Source: a virus
IMG/VR virus record: IMGVR_UViG_3300049489_000463
Location: 1-21,395 of that record
DNA length: 21,395 nucleotides
Direction: 5' to 3' (one strand)
Shown in pieces: positions 13,063 through 21,395 of the stretch; the stretch's first letter is position 1, and each line of letters opens with the position of its first letter. Position numbers and translations under genes: made by a program. Under the pieces are notes generated by a model that had not been told where the DNA came from, did no database searches, and saw only the letters and a list, made by a program, of their open reading frames with translations.

Positions 13063-13088
13063 TCGATAAACTGAAAGGAGATTAAATT

Positions 13089-13475
13089 ATGCCAACAGTT
13101 ACCTATCTTAAGCGCAATCCTGTTCAAGCAGTTGAACAGGGCGCAACAGTACTTTATGCAAAGGTGTCCATTGGGGCATCCGGAGCAGCTACTACAACTG
13201 GCTACGGGTTTACGAGTATTGCCAAGTCGACAACCGGTGAGTACTTGATCACGCTTGACAGAAAATACAAAAAGCTCCTTGGGCTTAATGTAACATTTGA
13301 GCAAGCTACTGATCAGGGACTCATTCACTCGATCAAGACAAACTCGCTATCCTCGGCTGGAACTATTCTCATCCGCACAGCAGTCGGAACCACAGAAACG
13401 GAGCCATCTAGCGGCACCATTATGTACGTCCAGGTTATCCTCGGGGACACTGGCATGACTGGCGGTGTAGCATGA
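13089..13475 (+). CDS. Small head-region protein, possibly decoration
   Basis: A 128-aa protein after the capsid gene, with AAGGAG about nine bases upstream of the ATG. It is beta-rich and low in charge (AKVSIGASGAATTTGYGFTS, STTGEYLITLD, GTILIRTAVGTTE, TIMYVQVILGD), consistent with a small virion structural or decoration protein. I know no named family. Its stop overlaps the start of the next gene (ATGA). Confidence 0.6.
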   Translation: MPTVTYLKRNPVQAVEQGATVLYAKVSIGASGAATTTGYGFTSIAKSTTGEYLITLDRKYKKLLGLNVTFEQATDQGLIHSIKTNSLSSAGTILIRTAVGTTETEPSSGTIMYVQVILGDTGMTGGVA

Positions 13476-13696
13476 TTGGAATGGGATCGGAGAAGAAAGT
13501 TGGCACTCTGCTGCTTGCCCTTGGCGGTGGCCTGAAGGCTGACGCTAAGAAGGAAGATCCCTATTCTGACATGGTCGTCTTGCAGGCTGAACGTGTGCTA
13601 GAATGCATCAAGAGCGGAGACGCTCTAGCATTCTTGAAGGAGCTGCCCAGGCTCCTGAACGTGCTGCCAGCAGCTGAAATGGATGAGGGAGATTAG
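13472..13696 (+). CDS. Small hypothetical protein in the head module
   Basis: A 74-aa protein coupled to the previous gene by ATGA. A short Gly-rich N-terminal segment (VGTLLLALGGG) is followed by two probable helices (MVVLQAERVLECIKSGDALA and FLKELPRLLNVL), acidic at the end. No family recognised. Position suggests a head or connector accessory protein or a small chaperone. Confidence 0.55.
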   Translation: MIGMGSEKKVGTLLLALGGGLKADAKKEDPYSDMVVLQAERVLECIKSGDALAFLKELPRLLNVLPAAEMDEGD

Positions 13697-13699
13697 TTT

Positions 13700-14386
13700 A
13701 TGACGGACACAGCGACCGCATCGGTTCTCATGACCCAAGTCAGACAGCACACTGACACGGAGTCGGATGCCAATATCACCGATGCGTTCCTGTTGTCTCT
13801 CATAGACAAGTCCTACAATAAACTCTACAGGCAGATTGCCACAGAGTATGCTGGTTACTTTGACGTTGAAGACTCCTCTAAGTCGCTTATCGTCGGGCAG
13901 AGGGCATATGCTCTAGCTGCTGACTTTATGCACCTGAGAGGTGTCGACATTGTTATCGGAGGCGAGCGGGTTAAACTTAGCCGCATAGGCTTCGGAGAGC
14001 GCAACAGGCGTACCAATGACCCGCGCTATGTGCCCAGGCGCATCGAGAGACTGCGCACGAACTATGCTTACTATACCCAAAAGGACAATCTGATCATCGA
14101 CCCTGTGCCCACAACCACAGAGCAGATCATTATGACCTACGTGCCTAGACCCACTCGCATCACAAACTCTAGCAACACCTTTGACGTTATTGCAGGCTTT
14201 GAGGACTTTGTTGTCTACGATGCTTCTGTGTCTGTCCTTGGCAAACAAGAGCGTGATGTCACTGTCATGGCAGCACAGCGGCAAGATGCATTATCGTTGA
14301 TTATACAAACCGTTTCACCCCGTGAGACCGGCGACCCGATTCAAGTCAGGGACGACTATTTTGGGGCTGGGGGATTTTACTGGTGA
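13700..14386 (+). CDS. Head-tail adaptor protein (SU10 type)
   Basis: A 228-aa protein that would attach below the portal and close the head. The pattern fits the adaptor family of SU10-like and other short-tailed phages: a helical start (MTQVRQHTDTESDANITDAF, then LLSLIDKSYNKLYRQIATE), FDVEDSSKSLIVGQRAYALA leading to DFMHLRGVDI, then a beta region (YVPRRIERLRTNYAYYTQKD, LIIDPVPTTTEQIIMTYVPR) and a last helical part ending in an aromatic tail. GGGAG sits about ten bases upstream of the ATG. The end overlaps the next gene's GTG by four bases. Confidence 0.68.
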   Translation: MTDTATASVLMTQVRQHTDTESDANITDAFLLSLIDKSYNKLYRQIATEYAGYFDVEDSSKSLIVGQRAYALAADFMHLRGVDIVIGGERVKLSRIGFGERNRRTNDPRYVPRRIERLRTNYAYYTQKDNLIIDPVPTTTEQIIMTYVPRPTRITNSSNTFDVIAGFEDFVVYDASVSVLGKQERDVTVMAAQRQDALSLIIQTVSPRETGDPIQVRDDYFGAGGFYW

Positions 14387-14715
14387 CGACGTTTTCCATT
14401 AAAAGACAACAGCCAACACAGGAAACTGTTTCGGATGTTGTCTCCGATATGCAATCAGATTTAGCGGTTGTCATGCAGCAGCTTAATCAATTGCCATCTT
14501 CGAAAATGACTCTGCTGACTAACATTCCTTTGACAACCACTGTTTCACTTGTCGCTCATAACCTAGGTTATCAAGCTAGGGGCTTCTTTGTTGTCGACAA
14601 GACAGCTTCGGTAGATGTCTACCGTGACACGACCGCAACAAATATCGACCCGTTGCGCTTTATAGCGCTCCGAACCGCTTCTGGCTCCGCCACTGTTAGT
14701 TTGATCTGCTTTTAA
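14383..14715 (+). CDS. Small tail/neck-region protein, unknown
   Basis: A 110-aa protein with a GTG start that overlaps the adaptor stop. The first 40 residues are helical (VSDVVSDMQSDLAVVMQQLN), the last 60 beta-rich (TNIPLTTTVSLVAHNLGYQA and on), like a small helix-plus-jellyroll virion part. No family is recognised; the position between adaptor and nozzle suggests a neck or tail component. Confidence 0.5.
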   Translation: MTTFSIKRQQPTQETVSDVVSDMQSDLAVVMQQLNQLPSSKMTLLTNIPLTTTVSLVAHNLGYQARGFFVVDKTASVDVYRDTTATNIDPLRFIALRTASGSATVSLICF

Positions 14716-14726
14716 AGGGGCTTTCT

Positions 14727-17645
14727 ATGGCGCTACAAAAACAACTCGTTCCGCTAGCGCTTAATAGGGGAACAGATCTCGGGACAGCTGAGTTTCTTCG
14801 GTCCCCTGATTCCCTAGCGCAAGGCCTCAACGTCGAACAACTAAAGAGCGGGGAGATCACTAAGCGCGGCGGATTTGTTAGTCTTAGTTCAGCTTTCGCT
14901 ACTCCGCTTTCAGCCTTTCCTACTGGCGGCTCTATTGGAGTGCTTGAGAATGCGGGAAACGCAGAGAACTTCAGCAGCACATACGGCGCTCAGCCCATCC
15001 GCTTTCCTGGAATCATCAGACCGCTTATTGGCGAAGTGACTGCAGAGCTAGAGGGGCTGCTTGGCCTCGGCTCAGATATTAACAACATGGACACATATTC
15101 AACGAGCGCAGCAATCACAGTTGCTGTTACTATAAACTCTGGAGCCGAAGTTAGGATATACAGGTTTGACCCTGACTCTAACTCTGTCCCCTCCTCATTA
15201 TCCCAATATGCGGCAATAACTGGCCTTAGCTCTGCCAATGTCAAAATAGCTAATGGCCGCATCTTTGTTCGAAGCGGCTCAACGATAACTATTTATGACA
15301 CCAATGGCAGTTCGCTTGGCGTTACCTTTAGTCTTGCTTCGGCTACAGCACAATGGGACGTAGAAACAGACCCGCTTGGTGGCTTTCTTATTGCCTACGA
15401 TGACGGAGCTAATGTCGTCACTCGCATCTATTCAAACCTGACGCTATCCGCATCTGCCACCAGCACAAGAACCAACCTCCTCAGGCTTTCCTGCGCTATT
15501 CGAAGCTCTACAGAGTATTATGTTGCTGCAGCATTTACGACAGGAATAGAGCTTTACAGGTACAACAGCTCTCTGTCCCTTGGGAGTACAGCGACTTATC
15601 CAGGCTTCACAGCCGGGGAAACCTCTTGGAATATTGCCCTGTCTGTCCCGGCTGGCGGCACTTATGCACTGCTTGCTAGCGAATACTTCACAAATAACGA
15701 CCCTGCTAATCGCACATTTGTATCTGTGCGCTTTCTTTATGCCAACGCATCAACAAGCGGCAACTGGACGGCATACGGCAACGAAATCAAGCAGGCAGCG
15801 CTAGCGACTAAAGCGTGTGTCTTTGGCTCTAACCAGATGCCTTATATCATGCTCCGCAAGCGCTCATTCGATACCTATGGACTACAGCACAGCTATCTGC
15901 TGTTTCAGTTCGGAACTCCAACTGGAAACTCATCTGGTTTTGTTGCGCAGATTGCTTACGGCCAAGCTCATGACTACATCTCTCTCGATTCATTCGGGAA
16001 TAATGTGTTGCCAAACTTCACGACGCTGTCATCCGTCAACCCAGCAACGCTTATGGTTTGCGGGCTACTTACGCGAAGCAAGTCGTCATTTACTTCTACG
16101 CCAGCTAACTCTGTCTACGGGCTCTCACTGCTTAGGCTGCGCAAAGACACGTATTACCAGGGCAGCAAGGCAGCAAAGCTAGGCAACTACACGCTCATAG
16201 CCGCTAATCAGATTTATCTTGCCGACCCTTCTGGAATCAACGAGCTGAACTTTAACTATTATCCAACACAGGCTCCCGCTGTGCTTTCTACTGCTGCAGG
16301 GAATGTTGCTAATGGCACATACAGTTATCTAACTGTATATGAGGCGCTGGACATAGCTGGTAACCTCATTGAGTCCTCAACCTCTGTTGCCACAAGCTAT
16401 ACTGTTTCCGGTGGACCACTACAGGTAACAGTAGAATGCTATCCTGTTACTTTTACAACTAGGACAGAGGTCCGCGTATCGCTTTACAGAACAGAGGCAA
16501 GCGGAACGATATATTATCTTGTTGGCTCCAATAGCTCATTTTCTGCAACAAGCGTAACAGTTGTCGATAACCTTGCAGATGCTACGCTTAGGCAAAACAA
16601 AGTGCTGTATACAACCGGCGGTGTTGTCGAGAATATCACGCCACCAAATAGCAACTTCATAGCCGCAGCCAAGAACAGGCTCTGGACCTTTGAGACGGGC
16701 AATAGTGACACCGTATGGTTTACTAAAGAAGCTAGGCAGGGATTTGTGCCGCAGTTCTCTGACCTGCTCACCATTCCTGTTAACCCTAACTTTGGCAAGC
16801 TTGTCGGCATTGCTCAGCTTGATGACAAGGTGCTTATCTTCAAAGAGTTTGCTGTGCTGGCTATCTTTGGAGACGGGCCTTCAGACAATCTCATTGGAGC
16901 ATGGGCATCGCCTGTTATCGTTGCGCAGGGCATTGGCTGTGTGTCAGCTCGGTCCATAACAGAGACTCAGATTGGCGTCTTCTTTCAGTCTAATGAAGGC
17001 ATCTATCTTGTAGACAAGGGCCTTAATGCTGTCTTTATTGGGCAACCTGTCTATAAGGCAGACGGAACAATCTTATCAAGCACCTATGATCCGGTTCGGA
17101 ATGTTGTTTTCTTTCTAACCACAAGCAGACTATGGGCCTACTATGCCACTCAAGGCGCATGGTATGAGTGGTCATCGAATAGTGCCGTGGACATTGTCTA
17201 CGAGGCTGGAACACTGTTCCTTGTGACTCCGACAAAGGTGCTCACACAATCAGCAAGTGTGTACCAGGATGACGGCTCAAACTATGAGCAGACCATCAAG
17301 CTTGGCCAGTTCCAGTTTGCCGGATTTCAGGGCTATCAGCGTATCTATAGAATGCTCATATCAGGCAGAAAGACATCAGATGCTGGCTCCGATAACATTC
17401 TTATTGAGACCTTTAACGACAACTCTGCTACAGCAAACGGCGGTACCAAAACAATCATACACACTGCCGCCATTACCGGCGACAAACTGGCGATAGAAGT
17501 TAGACCTACACAGCAAAAATGTGAGACACTAGAGCTTAAGATTTCCCAAACAGCAGCCACCAGCGGCCTTATCATTAGCTCAGTTGCGGCAGAGATAGGC
17601 GTCATTGGCGGAGCTGGTAGACGGGCTCCAACAGGGAGGGTGTAA
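14727..17645 (+). CDS. Large beta-rich virion protein, tail nozzle-like
   Basis: A 972-aa protein, by far the longest complete gene here. It begins with ALNRGTDLGTAEFLRSPDSL and NVEQLKSGEITKRGGFVSL, the N-terminal pattern of nozzle or DNA-stabilisation proteins in short-tailed phages. The body is rich in Ser, Thr, Gly and Tyr with repeated beta strands. The C-terminal third contains KNRLWTFETGNSDTVWFTKE, KVLIFKEFAVLAIFGDGPSD and DPVRNVVFFLTTSRLWAYY, blade-like segments of a beta-propeller. It follows the adaptor gene, as a nozzle gene would, and would form the tube end below the adaptor. AAAGGGG is six to seven bases before the ATG; the stop overlaps the next ATG by one base. Confidence 0.65.
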   Translation: MALQKQLVPLALNRGTDLGTAEFLRSPDSLAQGLNVEQLKSGEITKRGGFVSLSSAFATPLSAFPTGGSIGVLENAGNAENFSSTYGAQPIRFPGIIRPLIGEVTAELEGLLGLGSDINNMDTYSTSAAITVAVTINSGAEVRIYRFDPDSNSVPSSLSQYAAITGLSSANVKIANGRIFVRSGSTITIYDTNGSSLGVTFSLASATAQWDVETDPLGGFLIAYDDGANVVTRIYSNLTLSASATSTRTNLLRLSCAIRSSTEYYVAAAFTTGIELYRYNSSLSLGSTATYPGFTAGETSWNIALSVPAGGTYALLASEYFTNNDPANRTFVSVRFLYANASTSGNWTAYGNEIKQAALATKACVFGSNQMPYIMLRKRSFDTYGLQHSYLLFQFGTPTGNSSGFVAQIAYGQAHDYISLDSFGNNVLPNFTTLSSVNPATLMVCGLLTRSKSSFTSTPANSVYGLSLLRLRKDTYYQGSKAAKLGNYTLIAANQIYLADPSGINELNFNYYPTQAPAVLSTAAGNVANGTYSYLTVYEALDIAGNLIESSTSVATSYTVSGGPLQVTVECYPVTFTTRTEVRVSLYRTEASGTIYYLVGSNSSFSATSVTVVDNLADATLRQNKVLYTTGGVVENITPPNSNFIAAAKNRLWTFETGNSDTVWFTKEARQGFVPQFSDLLTIPVNPNFGKLVGIAQLDDKVLIFKEFAVLAIFGDGPSDNLIGAWASPVIVAQGIGCVSARSITETQIGVFFQSNEGIYLVDKGLNAVFIGQPVYKADGTILSSTYDPVRNVVFFLTTSRLWAYYATQGAWYEWSSNSAVDIVYEAGTLFLVTPTKVLTQSASVYQDDGSNYEQTIKLGQFQFAGFQGYQRIYRMLISGRKTSDAGSDNILIETFNDNSATANGGTKTIIHTAAITGDKLAIEVRPTQQKCETLELKISQTAATSGLIISSVAAEIGVIGGAGRRAPTGRV

Positions 17646-19015
17646 TGGCTAGATTTGGTAACACTAGTAGCTCAAGCAACAGGGATGTTGGTTCTTATCG
17701 CGGCCAAACAAGGCTAAATGTTGCGCCAGTCGCAAAACCAGCAGTCAAAGCACAGGACACTGGACCTAAGCGCCCTGGCCTCACTGACTCCATTCGGGAA
17801 ACAGCAGACAGGGCTGGCGACCTATCTAAGCAGTTTACCCAAAAGAATATTCCACTCTTTAAGCCAACTACAGTAACAGTCAATCCAGCTCAAGTTGCAC
17901 AGATTGGAGTGCCTACTGGCTCAAGAGAGATGAACGTCGCCATAGCAGATGCTAATGCCAATATTGGGCAAGCGGGGCGTATTGATCCACAAGTTGCGGC
18001 CTATCTTCGAGCAGCTCAACAGTCAGGGCAATACTCTCCCCAAGCCATTGGCATGATGCAGCAAGCGGCAATGGGTCAAGGGCCATCAGCGGCACAGGCA
18101 CAGCTACAAGCGGGCGTTGATCAGTCTATCCAAGCACAGATGGCAGCAGCAGCTAGCAGAGGCTTCTCGCCAGCTGCTATGCGTGGCGCTCAGATGCAAA
18201 GCGCTCAGATGCAACAGCAAGCACTTAATCAAGCGGCTCAGCTTCGGGCTCAAGAACAGCAAGCAGCTCAGCAGTCATTTTTGCAAGCTTCATTGCAGCA
18301 AGAAGAAATGCAAAGACAAGCAGCCTTGCAAGCAGGACAAACAACCCTGCAACAAGAGATAGCAAAAAAAGACGCTATCCAGAATGCTATCAATGCGCAG
18401 CTACAGGGCTCAGGTCAGCTCTTGCAAAGCGGCACACAGCTAGCAACCACACAAGCGCAATTGCAACAGCAAGCAGCCCTTGCTGATCAAGAAGCTATGC
18501 TAAGAGCCGGGATGTTTAACAATCAAATTGGACTGCAGGCCAGAGAGCTACAGCAGCAGGGCGAGCTTGGATATGGTGGCTTAGGTATCGGCGCAATGGG
18601 TCAACAATTTAGCGGCCTTGGTACCTTGTATGCAGGCGCTCAGGCAAAAGCTGCTCAAGATGCTCAAATGAGACAAACGCTGCTTGGTGGTCTTTTAGGG
18701 GCTGGTGGAGCTGTTGGGGCGGCTGCTCTATCGGATAGAAACGCAAAGACAGACATCCGAACTAACAAGGAAACGCAGGCATTCCTTAACGCGCTAACAG
18801 ACAACGAATACAGATACAAAGACACTTCACAGGCGGGTACTGCTCCAGGCAAACAATACGGGCCAATGGCTCAAGATCTTGAGAAGACGCCTATGGGTCG
18901 CACTGCTGTTATTGAAGGGCCTAATGGCAAGATGGTTGACTCTGCACGGGGTTTTTTGCTTGCGCTTAGCGGGCTCGCCAACCTCAATCAGCGACTTGCC
19001 AAACTGGAGGGATGA
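17645..19015 (+). CDS. Gln/Ala-rich virion protein with S74-type chaperone domain
   Basis: A 456-aa protein in two parts. Residues about 100-340 are very rich in Gln and Ala with long helices (QAQMAAAASRGFSPAAMRGA, MQQQALNQAAQLRAQEQQAA), like internal or ejected virion proteins. A short Gly/Leu hydrophobic stretch (LLGGLLGAGGAVGAAAL) precedes a C-terminal domain from residue 363: SDRNAKTDI, YRYKD, YGPMAQDLEKTPMG, MVDSARGFLLAL and a final coiled coil. This matches the intramolecular chaperone (peptidase S74) domain, in which Ser of the SD pair cuts the chain after the trimer has folded. Such domains usually cap tail fibres, so finding one on this kind of protein is unusual. ATG overlaps the nozzle stop (TAATG). 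Confidence 0.65.
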   Translation: MARFGNTSSSSNRDVGSYRGQTRLNVAPVAKPAVKAQDTGPKRPGLTDSIRETADRAGDLSKQFTQKNIPLFKPTTVTVNPAQVAQIGVPTGSREMNVAIADANANIGQAGRIDPQVAAYLRAAQQSGQYSPQAIGMMQQAAMGQGPSAAQAQLQAGVDQSIQAQMAAAASRGFSPAAMRGAQMQSAQMQQQALNQAAQLRAQEQQAAQQSFLQASLQQEEMQRQAALQAGQTTLQQEIAKKDAIQNAINAQLQGSGQLLQSGTQLATTQAQLQQQAALADQEAMLRAGMFNNQIGLQARELQQQGELGYGGLGIGAMGQQFSGLGTLYAGAQAKAAQDAQMRQTLLGGLLGAGGAVGAAALSDRNAKTDIRTNKETQAFLNALTDNEYRYKDTSQAGTAPGKQYGPMAQDLEKTPMGRTAVIEGPNGKMVDSARGFLLALSGLANLNQRLAKLEG

Positions 19016-19018
19016 TCG

Positions 19019-20566
19019 GTGCCAATAAGCAGCGCAGATGACAAATTCTACTACACAGACACTGGCAACAAGATTGCCAAGAATGGCCTGTCTTCAAGTA
19101 AGCGTAGCAAATATGACTCGGAGATAGCTGCAGCACTAGCGCCGCAAGCATCAACGCAACCCATTCCACCCGATCAGGCTCCTATGCTCAGTACTGTCCC
19201 TGCCCCCACAGCAGCTCCCATCTGGGAACAGCCAGCTGCATTTAGCGCATCCACTCCTGACCAGCTCAATCTAGCGCCATCTGCCCCTATGGCATCACAG
19301 GGGCCAGTGATGGGTGTAGCTGCTGAGCCAGCCAATCCCCTTAACGCCATGGGCTCAGAGGCTGTTAAGTCTCTCGAGCAGGGCATAGAGCTGCAGCAGG
19401 CAGGAGCAAGGAAACAGGCTAATGCCGTTGCTAAAATGAACCAAGAGGCAGAGAAAGAGCAGATAGCTCTGAGGCGGCAGCAAGATATTATCGACTTTGA
19501 TATCATGCGCGAAACAGAAAAACGAGATGCGGCAGTTGGTGAGGCGAGCGCTAAGCTTGACACACTGCGCAATAACTATGCAGAGGCCAAAATTGATCCT
19601 GATCGTTTCTTTGGAGGCAGCACTGGCAAGCGGCTACTCGCAGGCATAGCTATCGCCTTCGGTGAGATTGGCAGGGCAATGGCCGGGGGGCAGTCTAACG
19701 CTGCTCTAAACATCATTAACAAGGCCATAGATGACGACATTGCTTCGCAGAAGGAAAGCATTGCAAACAAGCAGAATCAAATCATCCTAGCTCGCCAGGG
19801 GCTGGCCGATATCAAAGACCTCTACAAAGACAAAATCGATGCACAGCTCGCTCAGAAGGTCATTGCAACAGAGATGGCTCAGAGCAAGATCAAGTCCATA
19901 GCCGCTCAGTACGGAACGGCTGAAGCTATGGCTAAGGCTGATGTGCTCATTGGGCAGCTCGAAGTGCAGAAGGCTGAGGCTCTTAGCAAGGTATTTGAGA
20001 AAGCGGCCAAAGGAGCGCAATCGGCTCCTCTTTCCGATCAACAGATTAAGGCTGTGTCTGACTTGTCTTCAGCATACGAAGGTAATGAGGGCATCAAGTC
20101 TTTCAACAAGATTGATCAGGCTTACAGGAAGATGGAGAATCTCGCCAAGCTCACACAGTCTAACCCTAACGCCGCACAGGCCATCATTACCACGTTTAAC
20201 CGCGTGCTTGATGAAAACTCTGTTGTCCGTGAAGCTGAAGTTAACTTGACCATGCAGGCAGGATCTGTTGTAGACCGATTCAAACAACAAGCCGAGAAGT
20301 TTGCAACGGGTAAGATGACTCCAGAGCAGACAGCTAACCTTGTTGAAGCAGCTAGAGAGCTTCGCAATGCAGCACTAACTGGCAAGCAAAGCCTTGATAG
20401 GCGCTTTACAGAGCGGGCAAATGCTTTCGGCGTCCCTGCTCATCTAGTCATCAGTCCCCTAGCCAATACCGATAAAGATATGTCACAATTGACAAGCTTC
20501 ACACCTAGAGGACAAGAGCCAGCAGTCCGGACACAGACCGCTAACCGCGTTATGCCAGGACGGTAA
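19019..20566 (+). CDS. Ala-rich coiled-coil virion protein, probable ejection protein
   Basis: A 515-aa protein with a GTG start; GGAGG at 19006-19010 is eight bases upstream. A low-complexity Ala/Pro/Ser region (residues 38-105) is followed by long helices (LEQGIELQQAGARKQANAVA to about residue 180; then 220-330 with IASQKESIANKQNQIILARQ) and a helical C-terminal domain with LTMQAGSVVDRFKQQAEKFA. A Gly/Ala-rich segment near 200-222 (LLAGIAIAFGEIGRAMAGGQ) is hydrophobic enough to enter a membrane. These traits and its position before another large Gly/Ala-rich gene suit proteins ejected with the DNA to cross the cell envelope. No lysozyme-like motif is seen. Confidence 0.6.
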   Translation: MPISSADDKFYYTDTGNKIAKNGLSSSKRSKYDSEIAAALAPQASTQPIPPDQAPMLSTVPAPTAAPIWEQPAAFSASTPDQLNLAPSAPMASQGPVMGVAAEPANPLNAMGSEAVKSLEQGIELQQAGARKQANAVAKMNQEAEKEQIALRRQQDIIDFDIMRETEKRDAAVGEASAKLDTLRNNYAEAKIDPDRFFGGSTGKRLLAGIAIAFGEIGRAMAGGQSNAALNIINKAIDDDIASQKESIANKQNQIILARQGLADIKDLYKDKIDAQLAQKVIATEMAQSKIKSIAAQYGTAEAMAKADVLIGQLEVQKAEALSKVFEKAAKGAQSAPLSDQQIKAVSDLSSAYEGNEGIKSFNKIDQAYRKMENLAKLTQSNPNAAQAIITTFNRVLDENSVVREAEVNLTMQAGSVVDRFKQQAEKFATGKMTPEQTANLVEAARELRNAALTGKQSLDRRFTERANAFGVPAHLVISPLANTDKDMSQLTSFTPRGQEPAVRTQTANRVMPGR

Positions 20567-20569
20567 CAC

Positions 20570-21395
20570 ATGAGGCTACTTGACAAACGAAGACAGGTTA
20601 TTGTTGACGTAGCGGATAACCTTGTTAACGAGGCTCTTAGCTCTGGTAACTATGAAGTACGTCCTGGCGTGCGGGTACCTGTTACTTTACCTGATGGCAC
20701 TGCAGGAGATATCGACTCCGAAGAAATGCCTAAAGCCCTGCAAATGGGCGTCAAATACAGAACAGCACAAGAAGACAGAGATCAGGCTAAGGCTGAGATT
20801 GCGGCTATCAAAAAAGAGCAGTTTGATAGGCCAGCCCTGGCCGCTACTCTTGGAGCTGCTAGGGGCGCTACCCTCGGCCTGTCCGATGCAGCTATTAGGG
20901 CATTAGGTGGCAAACAAGCGGCTGAGACTGTCAGAGAGATCAAAGAGGCTTCTCCAACCGCTTCGCTTGTCGGCGAAATAGGTGGCGGTGTCGCTTCGTT
21001 CGTTACTCCTGCTGGTCCACTAGGCGCTCTTACTCGCGTAGCTGGAGCCCCCGTCAGAGCCGCTACAGCACTCGGCGAGAAGGCAGCTAAGGGTCTTATC
21101 AAAGGCTCACAGCAGCTTACAGCAGTTGAGAAGATGGGCAGAGCGCTTGTAGGTGGCGGCATAGAAGGCGCAGCTATTGGAGCAGGTCAGACAGTGTCAG
21201 AGCTGGCGCTTGCCGACCCTGAGCTAACAGCTCAGAAGGCCATCACCAATATAGGTATGGGCGCTCTACTTGGCGGCTCGCTGTCAGCTGTTGGCAGGGG
21301 GGCGCTAGAAGGTGGCAAGGCGGCTATCACTGGCACACTGAGCCAGGCGGCTAAGACCAACCTAGTTACTCAGCCCGCTAAGTTTGTAGCAGGCA
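20570..21395 (+). CDS. Large Gly/Ala-rich internal virion protein (partial, cut by window end)
   Basis: An open frame from ATG 20570 to the last base, 275 codons with no stop. AGGA lies nine bases upstream, and the start follows the previous stop by three bases. The first 60 residues are mixed (RRQVIVDVADNLVNEALSSG, VRVPVTLPDG), then a helical link and a long run of Gly/Ala-rich hydrophobic helices (LAATLGAARGATLGLSDAAI, ASLVGEIGGGVASFVTPAG, ALVGGGIEGAAIGAGQTVSE, MGALLGGSLSAVGRGALEGG). Such glycine-zipper-like stretches are common in the largest phage ejection proteins, which can insert in membranes. Its C-terminus, where any enzyme domain might sit, is outside the window. Confidence 0.7.
   Translation, partial: MRLLDKRRQVIVDVADNLVNEALSSGNYEVRPGVRVPVTLPDGTAGDIDSEEMPKALQMGVKYRTAQEDRDQAKAEIAAIKKEQFDRPALAATLGAARGATLGLSDAAIRALGGKQAAETVREIKEASPTASLVGEIGGGVASFVTPAGPLGALTRVAGAPVRAATALGEKAAKGLIKGSQQLTAVEKMGRALVGGGIEGAAIGAGQTVSELALADPELTAQKAITNIGMGALLGGSLSAVGRGALEGGKAAITGTLSQAAKTNLVTQPAKFVAG

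Noticed and set aside
20782-21162. 126-codon minus-strand ORF
   Set aside because: Antisense shadow of the Gly/Ala-rich gene; no independent coding evidence.

Overview
This window is a 21.4-kb piece of a tailed double-stranded DNA bacteriophage. The structural genes run in one block: terminase small subunit, terminase large subunit, portal, scaffold, capsid, small head proteins, adaptor, tail-nozzle-like protein and a set of internal or ejection proteins. I see no sheath, tube, tape-measure or baseplate genes, so a short-tailed (podovirus-type) virion is most likely, though the genome continues beyond the right edge. No integrase, RNA polymerase, DNA polymerase, tRNA or CRISPR array is visible. 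The host is probably Gram-negative. A lipoprotein whose collagen-like repeat follows a segment of a kind I associate with Bdellovibrio-like predatory bacteria hints at that group, but this is only an inference.

Positions 1-3457 (+ strand) hold a recombination and accessory operon. It starts with a RecT-like annealing protein and a RecE-like PD-(D/E)XK exonuclease. A tightly packed set of small genes follows: two one-domain Cro/XRE-type regulators, a 50-residue membrane protein, two unrecognised small proteins, a collagen-like lipoprotein and a 24-residue hydrophobic peptide. Many starts are coupled by ATGA overlaps. One segment stands out. A 17-bp direct repeat brackets the 85-aa gene and a 16-unit hexamer array that carries a textbook G-quadruplex motif and is open in several reading frames.

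Positions 3482-4987 look like a lysis module. A two-domain endolysin (GH24 lysozyme plus C39-like cysteine peptidase) is placed so that a strong sigma70-like promoter would start transcription almost exactly at its ATG. A small membrane/coiled-coil protein follows. Positions 4984-6505 are a minus-strand island with an orphan adenine methyltransferase carrying a DIPY catalytic motif and two small unknown proteins, the outer one with a hydrophobic C-terminus.

From 6546 to the end everything is on the + strand: a GNAT-like protein, an unknown gene, terS, terL, portal, scaffold, major capsid protein, two small head-region proteins, an SU10-type adaptor, a small unknown protein, a 972-aa beta-rich nozzle-like protein, a Gln/Ala-rich protein ending in an S74-type intramolecular chaperone domain, an Ala-rich coiled-coil protein, and a large Gly/Ala-rich protein cut by the window edge. 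Together the terminase packages DNA through the portal into a shell built on the scaffold. The adaptor and nozzle close the head and form the short tail. The last three proteins are probably internal or ejected virion proteins.
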